This document shows positions 43,544-52,348 of a DNA stretch of 64,000 bases, piece after piece. The stretch is from JAEUMD01 sp964559355 (GTDB lineage: Bacteria > Pseudomonadota > Alphaproteobacteria > Rhizobiales > Hyphomicrobiaceae). A model generated the notes under the pieces. That model did not search any database. It was given only the letters and a program-made list of their open reading frames with translations, and was not told the DNA's origin. The stretch covers positions 1 to 64,000 of the forward strand of contig CAZLHQ010000002.1 in assembly GCA_964559355.1 (NCBI GenBank), given 5' to 3'. Positions within the stretch are counted from its first letter, which is position 1. Each line of letters begins with the position of its first letter. The position numbers were made by a program, and so were the translations under genes.

Positions 43544-43741
43544 GCCCGATGACGGGGGCGGGTACGCAAGCCGCGCTCCCTTGATGATGCCGGAGCAAGG
43601 TCCGCCTCCAAGGTCCGCTTCCCGGCAGAGCGCTACGGTGGCTACAACGAAGTGGTCCCCTGGCCTGATCCCGACCCCATTCAATCGAGTGGTCGCCATG
43701 TCGTGATGACATGGTGGCTCTCTAACCGCAGGTCTGAACGC

Positions 43742-44458
43742 ATGAGAGCGATCAAAGCATCAATGCTCGGCACAATGCTGACCGCATTCGCGACGCTGAT
43801 CTCAGCGCAGCCGGTGAGCGCGCAACAGGCGCCTGCGGCTGCACCCCCGCCTGCCGCTGCTGTCGACGCGGCCGAGGCCAAGAAGCTTTATCTGCGCCGC
43901 TCATGCATCGCCTGCCACGGCAAGGACGGTCAGAAGGCGATCCAGGACTATCCCGCACTCGCCGGACAACGCGCCGACTACATGGTGGCGCAGATCGAGG
44001 ATATTCTATCGGGTAAGCGCGTCGGTGGCCCCGACGCCTCGGGCAATCCGCGCGCCAAGGGCATGCGCGGCGCGCTCGTTGCACCCGACGGCGCGCGGCG
44101 CGTGACACCAGAGGAAGTGAAGACGATCTCGGCGTGGCTCGCCACTGTGGCGCCAATTCCCGTCGACCCGCCACCAGCGCCCCTGCCGGCAGACAAACTG
44201 ACCACGGCCACAAAACTGTTTGCCGAAAAGTGTGAAGCCTGCCACGGACCTGCCGGTCGCGCGCCGCAGGAAGGCTTCCCGCTGATTGCCGGGCAGAAGC
44301 ACGCCTATGTTCTGGCACAGCTGAAGGACATCAAGTCCAAGGCCCGCACCAACGGCCAGGCAGAAGCAATGCAGGCGGCGACCGAGGATCTGTCGGACGC
44401 TGACATCGAGTTGCTGGCAGCCTACGTTGCTGCGCAGGATCCGACTGCCAAGAAATGA
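43742..44458 (+). CDS. Periplasmic diheme cytochrome c of the nos operon
   Basis: 238 residues from ATG 43742. Signal peptide (LGTMLTAFATLISAQPVSAQQ), Pro/Ala linker, then two cytochrome c4-like modules with CIACH (55-59) and CEACH (164-168). Each has the FPxLAGQ/YxxAQL pattern (YPALAGQRADYMVAQI, FPLIAGQKHAYVLAQL). Probable electron carrier to NosZ, comparable in position to the NosC proteins of clade II operons, which are monoheme in Wolinella. An upstream in-frame ATG at 43706 lacks a signal peptide layout. Confidence 0.82.
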   Translation: MRAIKASMLGTMLTAFATLISAQPVSAQQAPAAAPPPAAAVDAAEAKKLYLRRSCIACHGKDGQKAIQDYPALAGQRADYMVAQIEDILSGKRVGGPDASGNPRAKGMRGALVAPDGARRVTPEEVKTISAWLATVAPIPVDPPPAPLPADKLTTATKLFAEKCEACHGPAGRAPQEGFPLIAGQKHAYVLAQLKDIKSKARTNGQAEAMQAATEDLSDADIELLAAYVAAQDPTAKK

Positions 44459-44532
44459 CTAAGCGACGAAGCGACGTCGGCGCGTCATTCGTGAGACGAG
44501 AGAACCCACGCAGGAGCAGGAGAGCCACGATC

Positions 44533-45261
44533 ATGAAGACCAAGCTTATGGGTGCATTGAGCGCAAGCGTTCTGGCCATTGCTCTCCTCACCGGTGCCGG
44601 CGACGATCCCGGCGCCGCCAAGAACGTCAACGTCTGGAACGCTGAGGGCGGTGAGAAGGACGAAGCAATGAAGCTCACCCCCAACCTGGAGAACGGCAAG
44701 GCCGTCTACGAAGTGTGTTCGGCCTGTCATCTTCCCGAGGGCTGGGGCAGCAAGGACGGCACGTTCCCGCAGATCGCCGGCCAGCATTTCGAAGTCATCA
44801 TCAAGCAGCTCGCCGACATCCGCGCACTGAACCGCGACAACCCGACGATGTATCCGTTTGCGCTGCCCAAGGAAATCGGCGGCGTGCAGTCGATCACCGA
44901 CGTCGCGGCCTACATCTCCAAGCTGCCGATGACGCCGGAAAACGGCGAGGGACCGGGCAAGGATATCGAGCATGGCGCCAAGCTTTATGCCGACAACTGC
45001 GTCAAGTGCCATGGCGAAAAGGGCGAGGGCAAGCACGAGAAGTGGTTCCCGCTGATCCAGGGTCAGCACTTCGCCTACCTGATCCGGCAGTTCCGCGAAA
45101 TCAAGAGTGGCAAACGCCGCAACTCGAACCCCGAGATGGTGAAGCAGATCGCCGGCTTCACCGAGCGCGACGTCGAGGCCGTCATGGACTATGTCTCGCG
45201 GTTGAAGGCCCCCAAGGACAAGGTGGCTCCTCCCGGCTGGCAGAATCCCGACTTCAAGTAA
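44533..45261 (+). CDS. Second periplasmic diheme cytochrome c of the nos operon
   Basis: 242 residues. Signal-type N-terminus (MGALSASVLAIALLTGAG), then two heme modules with CSACH (62-66) and CVKCH (156-160). The paired segments FPQIAGQHFEVIIKQL and FPLIQGQHFAYLIRQF show c4-like repeats. AGGAGCAGGAG precedes ATG 44533. Likely a partner of the preceding cytochrome in delivering electrons to NosZ. A hairpin follows before nosB. Confidence 0.82.
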   Translation: MKTKLMGALSASVLAIALLTGAGDDPGAAKNVNVWNAEGGEKDEAMKLTPNLENGKAVYEVCSACHLPEGWGSKDGTFPQIAGQHFEVIIKQLADIRALNRDNPTMYPFALPKEIGGVQSITDVAAYISKLPMTPENGEGPGKDIEHGAKLYADNCVKCHGEKGEGKHEKWFPLIQGQHFAYLIRQFREIKSGKRRNSNPEMVKQIAGFTERDVEAVMDYVSRLKAPKDKVAPPGWQNPDFK

Positions 45262-45295
45262 ATCCGACAAGACCGGTTGGATTGAGATAATGTGT

Positions 45296-45320
45296 GGGAG
45301 GCACAAGGCAGGTGCCTCCC
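45296..45320 (+). terminator. Hairpin between the second cytochrome c gene and nosB
   Basis: 9-bp stem (GGGAGGCAC with GTGCCTCCC) and 7-base loop about 35 bases past the cytochrome stop, without a T tract. It may be a processing site or partial terminator. Confidence 0.5.
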
Positions 45321-45354
45321 CCTTCGTGGATGATTTTCAGTCTGGCGAGAGCGC

Positions 45355-46662
45355 ATGACCCGAGCAATCGATTTTGCAGAAAAGCGCAGCAAGGTGATTG
45401 GCATCGTGTCGCTTGCCGCATTGGTGCTGTTGGCGCTCCTCTACATGTCGCCGGTGTGGTGGGTTTCGCTCAAGGCGCCGAACTATCCAGCCGAAGCGTT
45501 TCCCGATGGCGTGCGCATCCACTTCCACATGAACGGCGTGTTCAACGGCTGCAAGCTCACCGCCAAGCGCGAGGTTTACGAGGAAAAGGCGCTCGACTGT
45601 GTGCACGAGATGGATGCCATCAACCATTTCGTCGGCATGTTCCCGATCGCCTCGGGCGGCGTCGTGGAAAAGTTCTTCTCGCCGTTCCTGATGTCATTCC
45701 TGGGATTTCTCATCATCGGCTTCATGATTCCATCGCCGCGATTACGCGTCATGGTCATGGGAGCGGGCTTTGCCGCAATCGCGGTGTGGATGTATCTTGC
45801 CTATTTCACCTCGGGCGGTATCCGTTACCAGAATGCCGGATACCTCGATGCTCTCGTCACCTCGCTCGGTCAGGGCCAGGAAGAGGAGGGCGAGGAGCAA
45901 AGTCCCGTCATCGCGGCACTCAAGAAGTCTCTGGTTGAGAGTGGCGCGGGCGGCGTCACCGATACGGCCGCGCTGCGTCGCAGCGTCGAACAGGTCGGCG
46001 AATCCAAACTCGGCGAAGCGCTCGGCCGTCTACACGCCGGCACCGCAACGAGCGACGGTGCAAAGCCCAAGAGCTTGAAGGAAATCCTTGCCGAAGCCGG
46101 CAAATCGCAACTGAAGGGCAAGCCGCTCGACATCGAGATTCTCAAGGCCGCTTACGACGCCGATCAGCGGCGCAAGCCGGACGCCGCGCGTCAGCCGTGG
46201 ACCGGAAGCGGCGCGCAGGTGTTGTCGTGGCACTACGAGAAGGCGCTCGGCCGCTGGTTCAACCAGCCCGAAAAGAACATCCCCATGGCGCGCACGATGT
46301 CGAGCGTGGCAACCGGCCTGTTCTGGGTCATCCTGGTGGCCATGGCCGCCATGCTATTCTTCGCGCGCTCGAATTGGCCGTTGCACTACCTGCTGATCCT
46401 GGTGCCGATCCTGCTGCCGGTGTTCTTCATCATCGAATACGCATCGTGGCTGTGGTGGTATGGCCATAGCCTCAACGAGATGGGCGCGTTCACCTTGAAG
46501 CCGTTCATGCCGACCGTGTTCGGACAGGGCAAGGTGGCGCAGTTTTCGACGCATTCATATCCGCACCGCGGCTTCTTGTTGATGCTCGTGATCTCCGCGC
46601 TGCTGACCTTGGCCTTGCTCTTGCGCCGCAAGCAACTGTCGGAGACGGGACGTGCCTCGTGA
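45355..46662 (+). CDS. nosB: NosB-like integral membrane protein
   Basis: 435 residues. Membrane segments near 14-36, 98-122, 128-146, then 320-340, 345-368 and 405-428. A large middle region (about 150-310) is hydrophilic and starts with an acidic run (QGQEEEGEEQ). The first loop has GVRIHFHMNGVFNGCK and HEMDAINHFVGMFP, with His and Cys residues that could bind metal or heme. Its position between nosZ and nosD, in an operon without nosR, matches the NosB protein that marks clade II clusters. Function unknown; it has been proposed to help electron flow or assembly. Confidence 0.75.
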   Translation: MTRAIDFAEKRSKVIGIVSLAALVLLALLYMSPVWWVSLKAPNYPAEAFPDGVRIHFHMNGVFNGCKLTAKREVYEEKALDCVHEMDAINHFVGMFPIASGGVVEKFFSPFLMSFLGFLIIGFMIPSPRLRVMVMGAGFAAIAVWMYLAYFTSGGIRYQNAGYLDALVTSLGQGQEEEGEEQSPVIAALKKSLVESGAGGVTDTAALRRSVEQVGESKLGEALGRLHAGTATSDGAKPKSLKEILAEAGKSQLKGKPLDIEILKAAYDADQRRKPDAARQPWTGSGAQVLSWHYEKALGRWFNQPEKNIPMARTMSSVATGLFWVILVAMAAMLFFARSNWPLHYLLILVPILLPVFFIIEYASWLWWYGHSLNEMGAFTLKPFMPTVFGQGKVAQFSTHSYPHRGFLLMLVISALLTLALLLRRKQLSETGRAS

Positions 46663-48130
46663 GGCTTGCCACGATCGAGACAACCGAAATCCGCGATCCG
46701 TCGCCGGACTGCACATTTTGCTTGCCATTGCCGCGACAACGCTCGCGAGCGCTTTCTTCCCCGGCACGCCAAAAGCGGTGACGCAATCCGCTGCCGCCAG
46801 CGCGAAGCCTGCGTTGCAGCCGCTCATCGATGCGACCAAAGACGGCGAGACGCTGAGCCCACCTGCCGGAGTGTATGCGGGGCCTGTCGTCATCATGCGG
46901 CCTATCGTGCTCGACGGCAGCAACGGCGTGACCGTCGATGGCGGCGGCAAGGGCACCGTCGTTCACGTGCACACCAATGGCGCCACCGTCCGCAACATCA
47001 AGGTCGTCAACTCCGGCGATCAGCACAACGACATCGACGCCGGCATCCGCATCGAAGGCAACTTCAATGTCGTCAAGGACAATGCCATCAGCGAAAGCCT
47101 GTTCGGCATCGACCTGCAGGAAGCTCACAACAATCTCGTGCGCCGCAACACGATCGTTTCCAAATCGGATGTCGATCTCGGCGTCAAGGGCGATGCCGTG
47201 CGCTTGTGGTACAGCCGCGACAACAAACTCGAGGAAAACAGGATCACCGGCAGCCGCGACTTCGTCGTCTGGTACTCGACGGGCAATACGATCTCGCACA
47301 ACAACATCACGCAGGGCCGCTATGGCCTGCATTTCATGTATGCGCGCGACAACATCGTCGAAGACAACCACCTGGAGCGCAACTCGGTCGGCATTTCACT
47401 CATGTACGACGAAGGCGACATCGTACGCCGCAATCGCATTGTCCAGGCGCTTGGCGCGGCGGGGGTCGGCATCGGGCTCAAAGAAGCGAGCAATGTCGTC
47501 ATTGTGGGCAACGAAGTGCTTTACAATGCCGTCGGCATGGCCTTCGACATCACGCCATTCCAGCCCGACAGCAGCGTCCTCATCGCCGACAACACCATCG
47601 CCTTCAACGACATCGGCGTCTCCTTTCTTTCCGATCGCATCGGCAACATCTTCGAGGACAACCGTTTCTTGTCCAACACGCAGCACGTTGCCATGCGGCT
47701 GTTCGAATCCGCTGCCAAGGCCAGTTGGAAGGGCAACCACTGGGACGACTACGAGGGCTTCGATCGCAACCATGACGGCATCGGCGACAAGCCCTACGTG
47801 ATGCGATCCTTCGCCGACCGGCTGTGGATGGATGTTCCCAGCGCCACCTTTTTCAAGGGCTCGCCCGCCCTCACCGCACTCGATTTCATCGAGCGCTTGG
47901 CCCCCTTCACCGAACCGTTGATGCTGTTGACGGATAGCCAGCCGCGCATGAGCCGCACGTTCGCGGCCCGCAAGGATCGCACGCTGCCATCAAAGTTGCC
48001 CTCGAGTGATGCCGACGAAGGGCCAGACGGTGGCCCCGCCGCCTCCGCAGCAAGCTCACCACCCCAAAAGGCCGGTCACGACATGACGCCTGACGGACGT
48101 ATCGACCCCTTCGGACTTTACAAGAAATAG
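46652..48130 (+). CDS. nosD: NosD, periplasmic beta-helix copper maturation protein
   Basis: 492 residues with an N-terminal hydrophobic segment (LHILLAIAATTLASAFF) and repeated parallel beta-helix (CASH) units, such as NNLVRRNTIVSKS, NKLEENRITGSRDFVVWYS and NTISHNNITQGRYGLHFMYARDN. NosD works with the NosFY ABC transporter in building the CuZ centre of NosZ. The Pro/Ser-rich tail after about 440 is a poorly conserved extension. Overlaps nosB by 11 bases. Confidence 0.94.
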   Translation: MPREACHDRDNRNPRSVAGLHILLAIAATTLASAFFPGTPKAVTQSAAASAKPALQPLIDATKDGETLSPPAGVYAGPVVIMRPIVLDGSNGVTVDGGGKGTVVHVHTNGATVRNIKVVNSGDQHNDIDAGIRIEGNFNVVKDNAISESLFGIDLQEAHNNLVRRNTIVSKSDVDLGVKGDAVRLWYSRDNKLEENRITGSRDFVVWYSTGNTISHNNITQGRYGLHFMYARDNIVEDNHLERNSVGISLMYDEGDIVRRNRIVQALGAAGVGIGLKEASNVVIVGNEVLYNAVGMAFDITPFQPDSSVLIADNTIAFNDIGVSFLSDRIGNIFEDNRFLSNTQHVAMRLFESAAKASWKGNHWDDYEGFDRNHDGIGDKPYVMRSFADRLWMDVPSATFFKGSPALTALDFIERLAPFTEPLMLLTDSQPRMSRTFAARKDRTLPSKLPSSDADEGPDGGPAASAASSPPQKAGHDMTPDGRIDPFGLYKK

Positions 48131-48145
48131 CCGGAGCGCCGCACG

Positions 48146-48946
48146 ATGGCATTTACAGACAAGGAAAAGGCAGCGCCAAAGCCAGTCAGTGGGCGCAAGC
48201 AGAAGGAGCGGCGCGCATTCTTGCTGTCGATCCTGCTTGGCGCGGGCACAGTCGCTGCGGCAATGGCGGGATACGTGCCGATCGTCTCGGGCTGGGTGAA
48301 GCGCTTGCGCCCACCCGGAGCGCTTCAAGAAAAGGAATTCCTGGCGTCCTGCATCAAGTGCGGCCAGTGCGTGCAGGTCTGCCCGGTCAACGCCATCAAG
48401 CTTGCCGACATCACCGATGGCTTCGGCAACGGCGCTCCCTACATCACGGCTCGCGATCAAGCGTGCGATTTCTCGTGCGATGCCGTGCAATGCGTTCTTG
48501 CCTGCCCGACCGGGGCCTTGACGCACAGCATCGACAAGAAGGAGCAGGTGCGCATGGGGCTTGCCGTATTGGCGCGTCCAGATGCGTGTCTGGCGCGGCA
48601 AGGCAAGGGGTTCAAAGGCAAGGCGCGCGGCGATGCGTTCGCCGGCATGCACCGTTATGTGGATGTCGATCGCTGGAACCCGATCCCGATCGCCAGCCGC
48701 AATTACGATACTGAGACGTGCGATCTGTGCGTGCGCGAGTGTCCTATCAAGGATGCCATCAGACTGGAACCGATGAGTGGCGACGCCAACGACAAGCGGC
48801 GCACGCCGGTCGTGCTCAAGGCGTGCGTCGGCTGCGGCATGTGCGAGATGATCTGCCCAGCAGAACCCGCCGCCATCGTTATCGAGGAGCGCAAAATGTG
48901 GCAGCAGGCCGATGTCGAGCGCTTCATCTCGGGAGCCAGAGCATGA
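48146..48946 (+). CDS. nosG: NosG, NapG-like ferredoxin-type protein
   Basis: 266 residues. Tat-like signal ERRAFLLSILLGAGTVAAAMAGY (about 20-42), so a periplasmic face is likely. Fe-S motifs: CIKCGQCVQVCP, CDFSCDAVQCVLACP, CDLCVRECP and CVGCGMCEMICP, enough for up to four 4Fe-4S clusters. With NosH it resembles NapGH, a quinol-oxidising module passing electrons to periplasmic carriers. Start is 15 bases after nosD; stop overlaps nosH as ATGA. Confidence 0.92.
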   Translation: MAFTDKEKAAPKPVSGRKQKERRAFLLSILLGAGTVAAAMAGYVPIVSGWVKRLRPPGALQEKEFLASCIKCGQCVQVCPVNAIKLADITDGFGNGAPYITARDQACDFSCDAVQCVLACPTGALTHSIDKKEQVRMGLAVLARPDACLARQGKGFKGKARGDAFAGMHRYVDVDRWNPIPIASRNYDTETCDLCVRECPIKDAIRLEPMSGDANDKRRTPVVLKACVGCGMCEMICPAEPAAIVIEERKMWQQADVERFISGARA

Positions 48947-50055
48947 ACGAGATCGACAAGTTCATCATTCCTGCGAAAGCGGCGGAGATCGACAGGAAGG
49001 CGGAGCAGAAGATCGTCCATGACAACGCGATCAGCGCACCGGAACCGCTGTCCGAGCGCGAACGCACCTGCCGGCAGACGATGCGCGACCTTTACGAAGG
49101 ATTGCGCACGATGCTCGGCGCCGATCCCATCAAGCACGAAAAGAGCGAATGGACCGAGACGATGCGCTCGATCCATACATGGAAGATGACGCCCGAACAA
49201 AGAACGTTCCGGCGCGACCTCCTCTACAAGCACGAGAATACCAAGCCGACATTCGCCTGGCGCATGTGGCGTTGGCCGTCGATCATCATCATCAATCTTC
49301 TGTTCGTCGTATCGTTCTGGTTTGACGTACAGCTGGTAGAAGGTTCACTCACGGCCTCACGTTTCGTCGGATTCCACATGGCCGACGTCAACTCCTCGCT
49401 GCAGGTGGTGCTCGCCTACAAGGAAATTCTCATCAATCTGTTGATCGGCACCGTCACGGTGATGTTCCTATGGTGGCTGGTTGGCGGGCGATCATTCTGC
49501 GCCTGGGCGTGCCCCTATCACTTGTTGTCCGAGCTTGCCGAGATGGTGCACTTGAAGCTGGTCCCCAAGGGCTGGGCGACAGACCAGCAACTCGACCGGC
49601 GCATGCGCACCGTGCTCTACGTCATCTTCGCGGCGCTGGCGCTCGTCACCGGCTACACGGTGTTCGATACCATCTCACCAGTCGGCATCCTGTCTCGCGC
49701 GCTGATCTATGGCGGCGGCATCGCCTTGTTGTGGGTTGGCGCTCTGCTTCTGATCGAGGTGTTCTTCGTTCGACGCTTCTGGTGCCGCTATGTCTGCCCG
49801 ATCGGTCTCACCTACGGCTTCGTGGGCGCAACGTCGCCGGTCAAGATCCAGTGGGACGCAACCAAGTGCCTGCATGAAGGCAACTGCCGGTCCGTCTGCC
49901 TCGTTCCACATGTTCTGGAGATGACGATCAAGAACCGCGCGCACAAATCGGTCATGGAGGCGGGCCCCGACTGCACGCGCTGCGGCATGTGCCTGGAGGC
50001 GTGCCTGCCCGGCGCTCTCAGCATGAAGGTCAAGGGCGTTGGAGACATGCTGTGA
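48943..50055 (+). CDS. nosH: NosH, NapH-like membrane quinol dehydrogenase
   Basis: 370 residues. A charged N-terminal region of about 100 residues precedes four membrane segments (about 108-125, 165-186, 220-240, 252-272). Cytoplasmic CxxxCP motifs CAWACP and CRYVCP are typical of NapH, and two further Cys groups occur at the C-terminus (CLHEGNCRSVCL; CTRCGMCLEACLPG). The protein should accept electrons from quinol and pass them to NosG. ATGA overlap with nosG; nosF starts one base before its stop. Confidence 0.92.
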   Translation: MNEIDKFIIPAKAAEIDRKAEQKIVHDNAISAPEPLSERERTCRQTMRDLYEGLRTMLGADPIKHEKSEWTETMRSIHTWKMTPEQRTFRRDLLYKHENTKPTFAWRMWRWPSIIIINLLFVVSFWFDVQLVEGSLTASRFVGFHMADVNSSLQVVLAYKEILINLLIGTVTVMFLWWLVGGRSFCAWACPYHLLSELAEMVHLKLVPKGWATDQQLDRRMRTVLYVIFAALALVTGYTVFDTISPVGILSRALIYGGGIALLWVGALLLIEVFFVRRFWCRYVCPIGLTYGFVGATSPVKIQWDATKCLHEGNCRSVCLVPHVLEMTIKNRAHKSVMEAGPDCTRCGMCLEACLPGALSMKVKGVGDML

Positions 50056-50990
50056 TCATCATCAACCAGCTCACCAAGGCGTTTCGCCGGCACAAGGTGC
50101 TCGATGGGCTGTCGTTGTCGATCGCGGCGGGCGACCGGGTGGCGCTGGTCGGTGCCAATGGCGCCGGCAAGACTACGTTGATCCGCTGCCTGCTCGGCGA
50201 ATACACCTATGATGGCGAGTTGCTGGTTGAGGGACGCTCGCCGCGCCGGGACCGCCGCGAGGTTCTGAAGGATATCGGCTTCGTACCGCAACTGCCCCCG
50301 CCGCTGAAGATGCCGGTCGCCGATCTGGTGCGCTTTGCCGCTGTCGTCAGCACCACCGAGCAAAGCCAGATCGTCGATGTGCTGTCCCGCCTCGGCCTCG
50401 ATCTTGCCGATGTCGCAGGAAAGCCTTTCGTCAAGTTGTCGGGCGGACAAAAGCAGAAGATCCTGGCGGCGATTGCGCTCGGCCGCGCATGCCGGCTCCT
50501 CATTCTCGACGAGCCGACCGCCAATCTCGATCCTGCCGCGCGCAAGGTGCTGTTTGATCTGCTCGCCGCCGAGCCAGAGCGCCCCATGCTGATCTCATCG
50601 CATCGCCTGGAGGAAGTCGTCGGTCTCGTCAATCGCGTCATCGAACTCGATCGTGGCAGGGTCGTGCTCGACCAGCGGATCGCAGCAGCAGGCGATCTTG
50701 CCACCCATCACCACTGCCGCATCACCGCCAATCGCGTGGACGAGACCTTCACCCGCGCGCTTGCAAGCTGGGGATTTACAGCCAACGGCGACGGCACATC
50801 CTGGCACGGCGACGTGGCCGGCGCCGATCGCCTTCGCTTCCTTGCCATGCTGACCCGCTTTGGCGGGCTCATCGCCGCGCTCGATCTGCAAGGCGAGAAG
50901 TCCGACGCAAGACAGGGCCGCAGTACTGTTGTCACCCCAAAACAACCAGAGGAGCGAGGTGTCAGCGATGCCAATCAAAAATCGCTCTAG
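50052..50990 (+). CDS. nosF: NosF, ABC transporter ATP-binding subunit
   Basis: 312 residues from GTG 50052, which overlaps the nosH stop. Walker A GANGAGKT (about 36-43), signature LSGGQ (about 130), Walker B LLILDEPTAN and switch His in ISSHR. Energises NosY; NosDFY is needed to form the CuZ cluster, perhaps by exporting a sulfur compound. The C-terminus after about 220 is a small extra domain. Confidence 0.95.
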   Translation: MIIINQLTKAFRRHKVLDGLSLSIAAGDRVALVGANGAGKTTLIRCLLGEYTYDGELLVEGRSPRRDRREVLKDIGFVPQLPPPLKMPVADLVRFAAVVSTTEQSQIVDVLSRLGLDLADVAGKPFVKLSGGQKQKILAAIALGRACRLLILDEPTANLDPAARKVLFDLLAAEPERPMLISSHRLEEVVGLVNRVIELDRGRVVLDQRIAAAGDLATHHHCRITANRVDETFTRALASWGFTANGDGTSWHGDVAGADRLRFLAMLTRFGGLIAALDLQGEKSDARQGRSTVVTPKQPEERGVSDANQKSL

Positions 50991-51462
50991 ACTGCCGCTC
51001 CCCGGGCTTTTGACCGCGCTGGCGTTGCTGCTGGCCGCCTGTTCGCAGGAGCCGGCAACCGGCCCCGTCGAGATCCACTACGACCGTGACACCTGCGACT
51101 TCTGCCGCATGATCATCTCCGATCCACGCTATGCCTCTCAGTTGCGCGGCGGTCCCGGGCACAAGGCCTACAAGTTCGACGACATCGGCGATGCATTGCT
51201 GTTTCTCGACCGGCAACCGTGGAAGGACGAAACCGACGTCGAATTCTGGGTCATGGACGTGGAGAAGGGAAAGACCTGGCTCGACGCTCGCAAGGCCTTC
51301 TACAGGGATGGAATGCAGAGCCCGATGGCGCACGGCTTTGGCGCCTACCCCGATCAACGTCCCGGTACGGTGCCATATCAGACTATGAAGGAGCAGGCGG
51401 CAAAGCGCGCCTCGCGCGTTTATTGCTTGCCGGAAAGCGAAGGACTGTTGCGCCGTGACTGA
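50968..51462 (+). CDS. nosL: NosL, copper-binding lipoprotein
   Basis: 164 residues. Lipoprotein signal ending LLLAAC (lipid Cys about 22), then the copper-binding region YDRDTCDFCRMIISDPRYASQL and later MDVEKGKTWLDARKAFY and QSPMAHGFGAY. NosL binds Cu(I) and supplies copper to apo-NosZ. Starts inside nosF (23-base overlap) with GGAGCGAGG upstream; its end overlaps nosY by 8 bases. Confidence 0.94.
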   Translation: MPIKNRSRLPLPGLLTALALLLAACSQEPATGPVEIHYDRDTCDFCRMIISDPRYASQLRGGPGHKAYKFDDIGDALLFLDRQPWKDETDVEFWVMDVEKGKTWLDARKAFYRDGMQSPMAHGFGAYPDQRPGTVPYQTMKEQAAKRASRVYCLPESEGLLRRD

Positions 51463-52282
51463 GCTCATCCAGACCATTCGCCTGGACATTTCCGAATCGC
51501 TTCGCGCCCGGTGGTTCCTTGTCTATGTCCTGGTGTTCGGCGGGCTTGTGGCCCTGCTGTTCGGCTTTGGCCTGGCTGAATCGCGCGTGCTGGGCTTTAC
51601 CGGCCTTTCCCGCCTGCTGGTCACCTTCATCCAGCTTTCGTTGGCGATCCTGCCGGTGTTCGTGCTGATCTCCACCGTGCGCTCACTGGCCGGCGATCGC
51701 GAAGCCGGCGTGCTCGAATATATGCTGTCGTTGCCGGTGCCGCTCAGCTCCTGGTATTGGGGCCGCTTCATCGGCCGCTTCATCATCGTCTTCCTGCCGG
51801 TGTTCGCGGCGATGGCTGCCGCCGTCGTCTATGGCGCAGCGATCGGCGTGGCGATCCCGTGGAGCCAGTTCCTTTTCTACACCGCGCTTCTGGTGTCACT
51901 TGCCACCTGCTTCCTTGGCCTCGGCTTCCTGATTTCATCGCTGGCGCGCGCAGTCGATGTGGCCCAGGGCCTCGCCTTCCTGATCTGGCTGACGCTGGTG
52001 CTATTCCTCGATCTGATCCTGCTCGGCATGCTCATCAAGGGGCAGGCGTCGATCGGGCTGATCGTCGGCATCGCTCTCGCCAATCCGCTGCAGGCCTTCC
52101 GCGCCGCCGCCATGATGCTGTTCGATGCCGAGCTGGTGATGCTGGGCCCCTCGGCCTTCGTCATTCTCGATAGCTTCGGCTACAGGGGCTATCTCGCCTG
52201 GGCGCTGCTCTATCCGCTTGCGCTCGGGCTGGTGTTCGGCGCCATCGGGTATTTTGTTTTCAAGAGCCGCGATCTGCCGTGA
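51455..52282 (+). CDS. nosY: NosY, ABC transporter membrane subunit
   Basis: 275 residues, six membrane helices. The segment RSLAGDREAGVLEYMLSLPVPLSSWYWGRF is the conserved first part of ABC-2 type NosY permeases. It forms the channel of the NosDFY complex in the inner membrane. The gene starts inside nosL. Confidence 0.94.
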   Translation: MTELIQTIRLDISESLRARWFLVYVLVFGGLVALLFGFGLAESRVLGFTGLSRLLVTFIQLSLAILPVFVLISTVRSLAGDREAGVLEYMLSLPVPLSSWYWGRFIGRFIIVFLPVFAAMAAAVVYGAAIGVAIPWSQFLFYTALLVSLATCFLGLGFLISSLARAVDVAQGLAFLIWLTLVLFLDLILLGMLIKGQASIGLIVGIALANPLQAFRAAAMMLFDAELVMLGPSAFVILDSFGYRGYLAWALLYPLALGLVFGAIGYFVFKSRDLP

Positions 52283-52348
52283 CGCGCCAGAGGATGACAG
52301 ATCCCACACGACGAGAACGACGAGACTGCGACCAAACAGGAGCCTTGC

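Noticed and set aside
42371..43699. 442-residue open frame opposite nosZ
   Set aside because: Shadow frame caused by high GC; nosZ on the plus strand is certain.
45355..46662. NosR identity for the membrane protein after the cytochromes
   Set aside because: No FMN domain, no CxxxCP Fe-S motifs and too short for NosR; NosB fits better.
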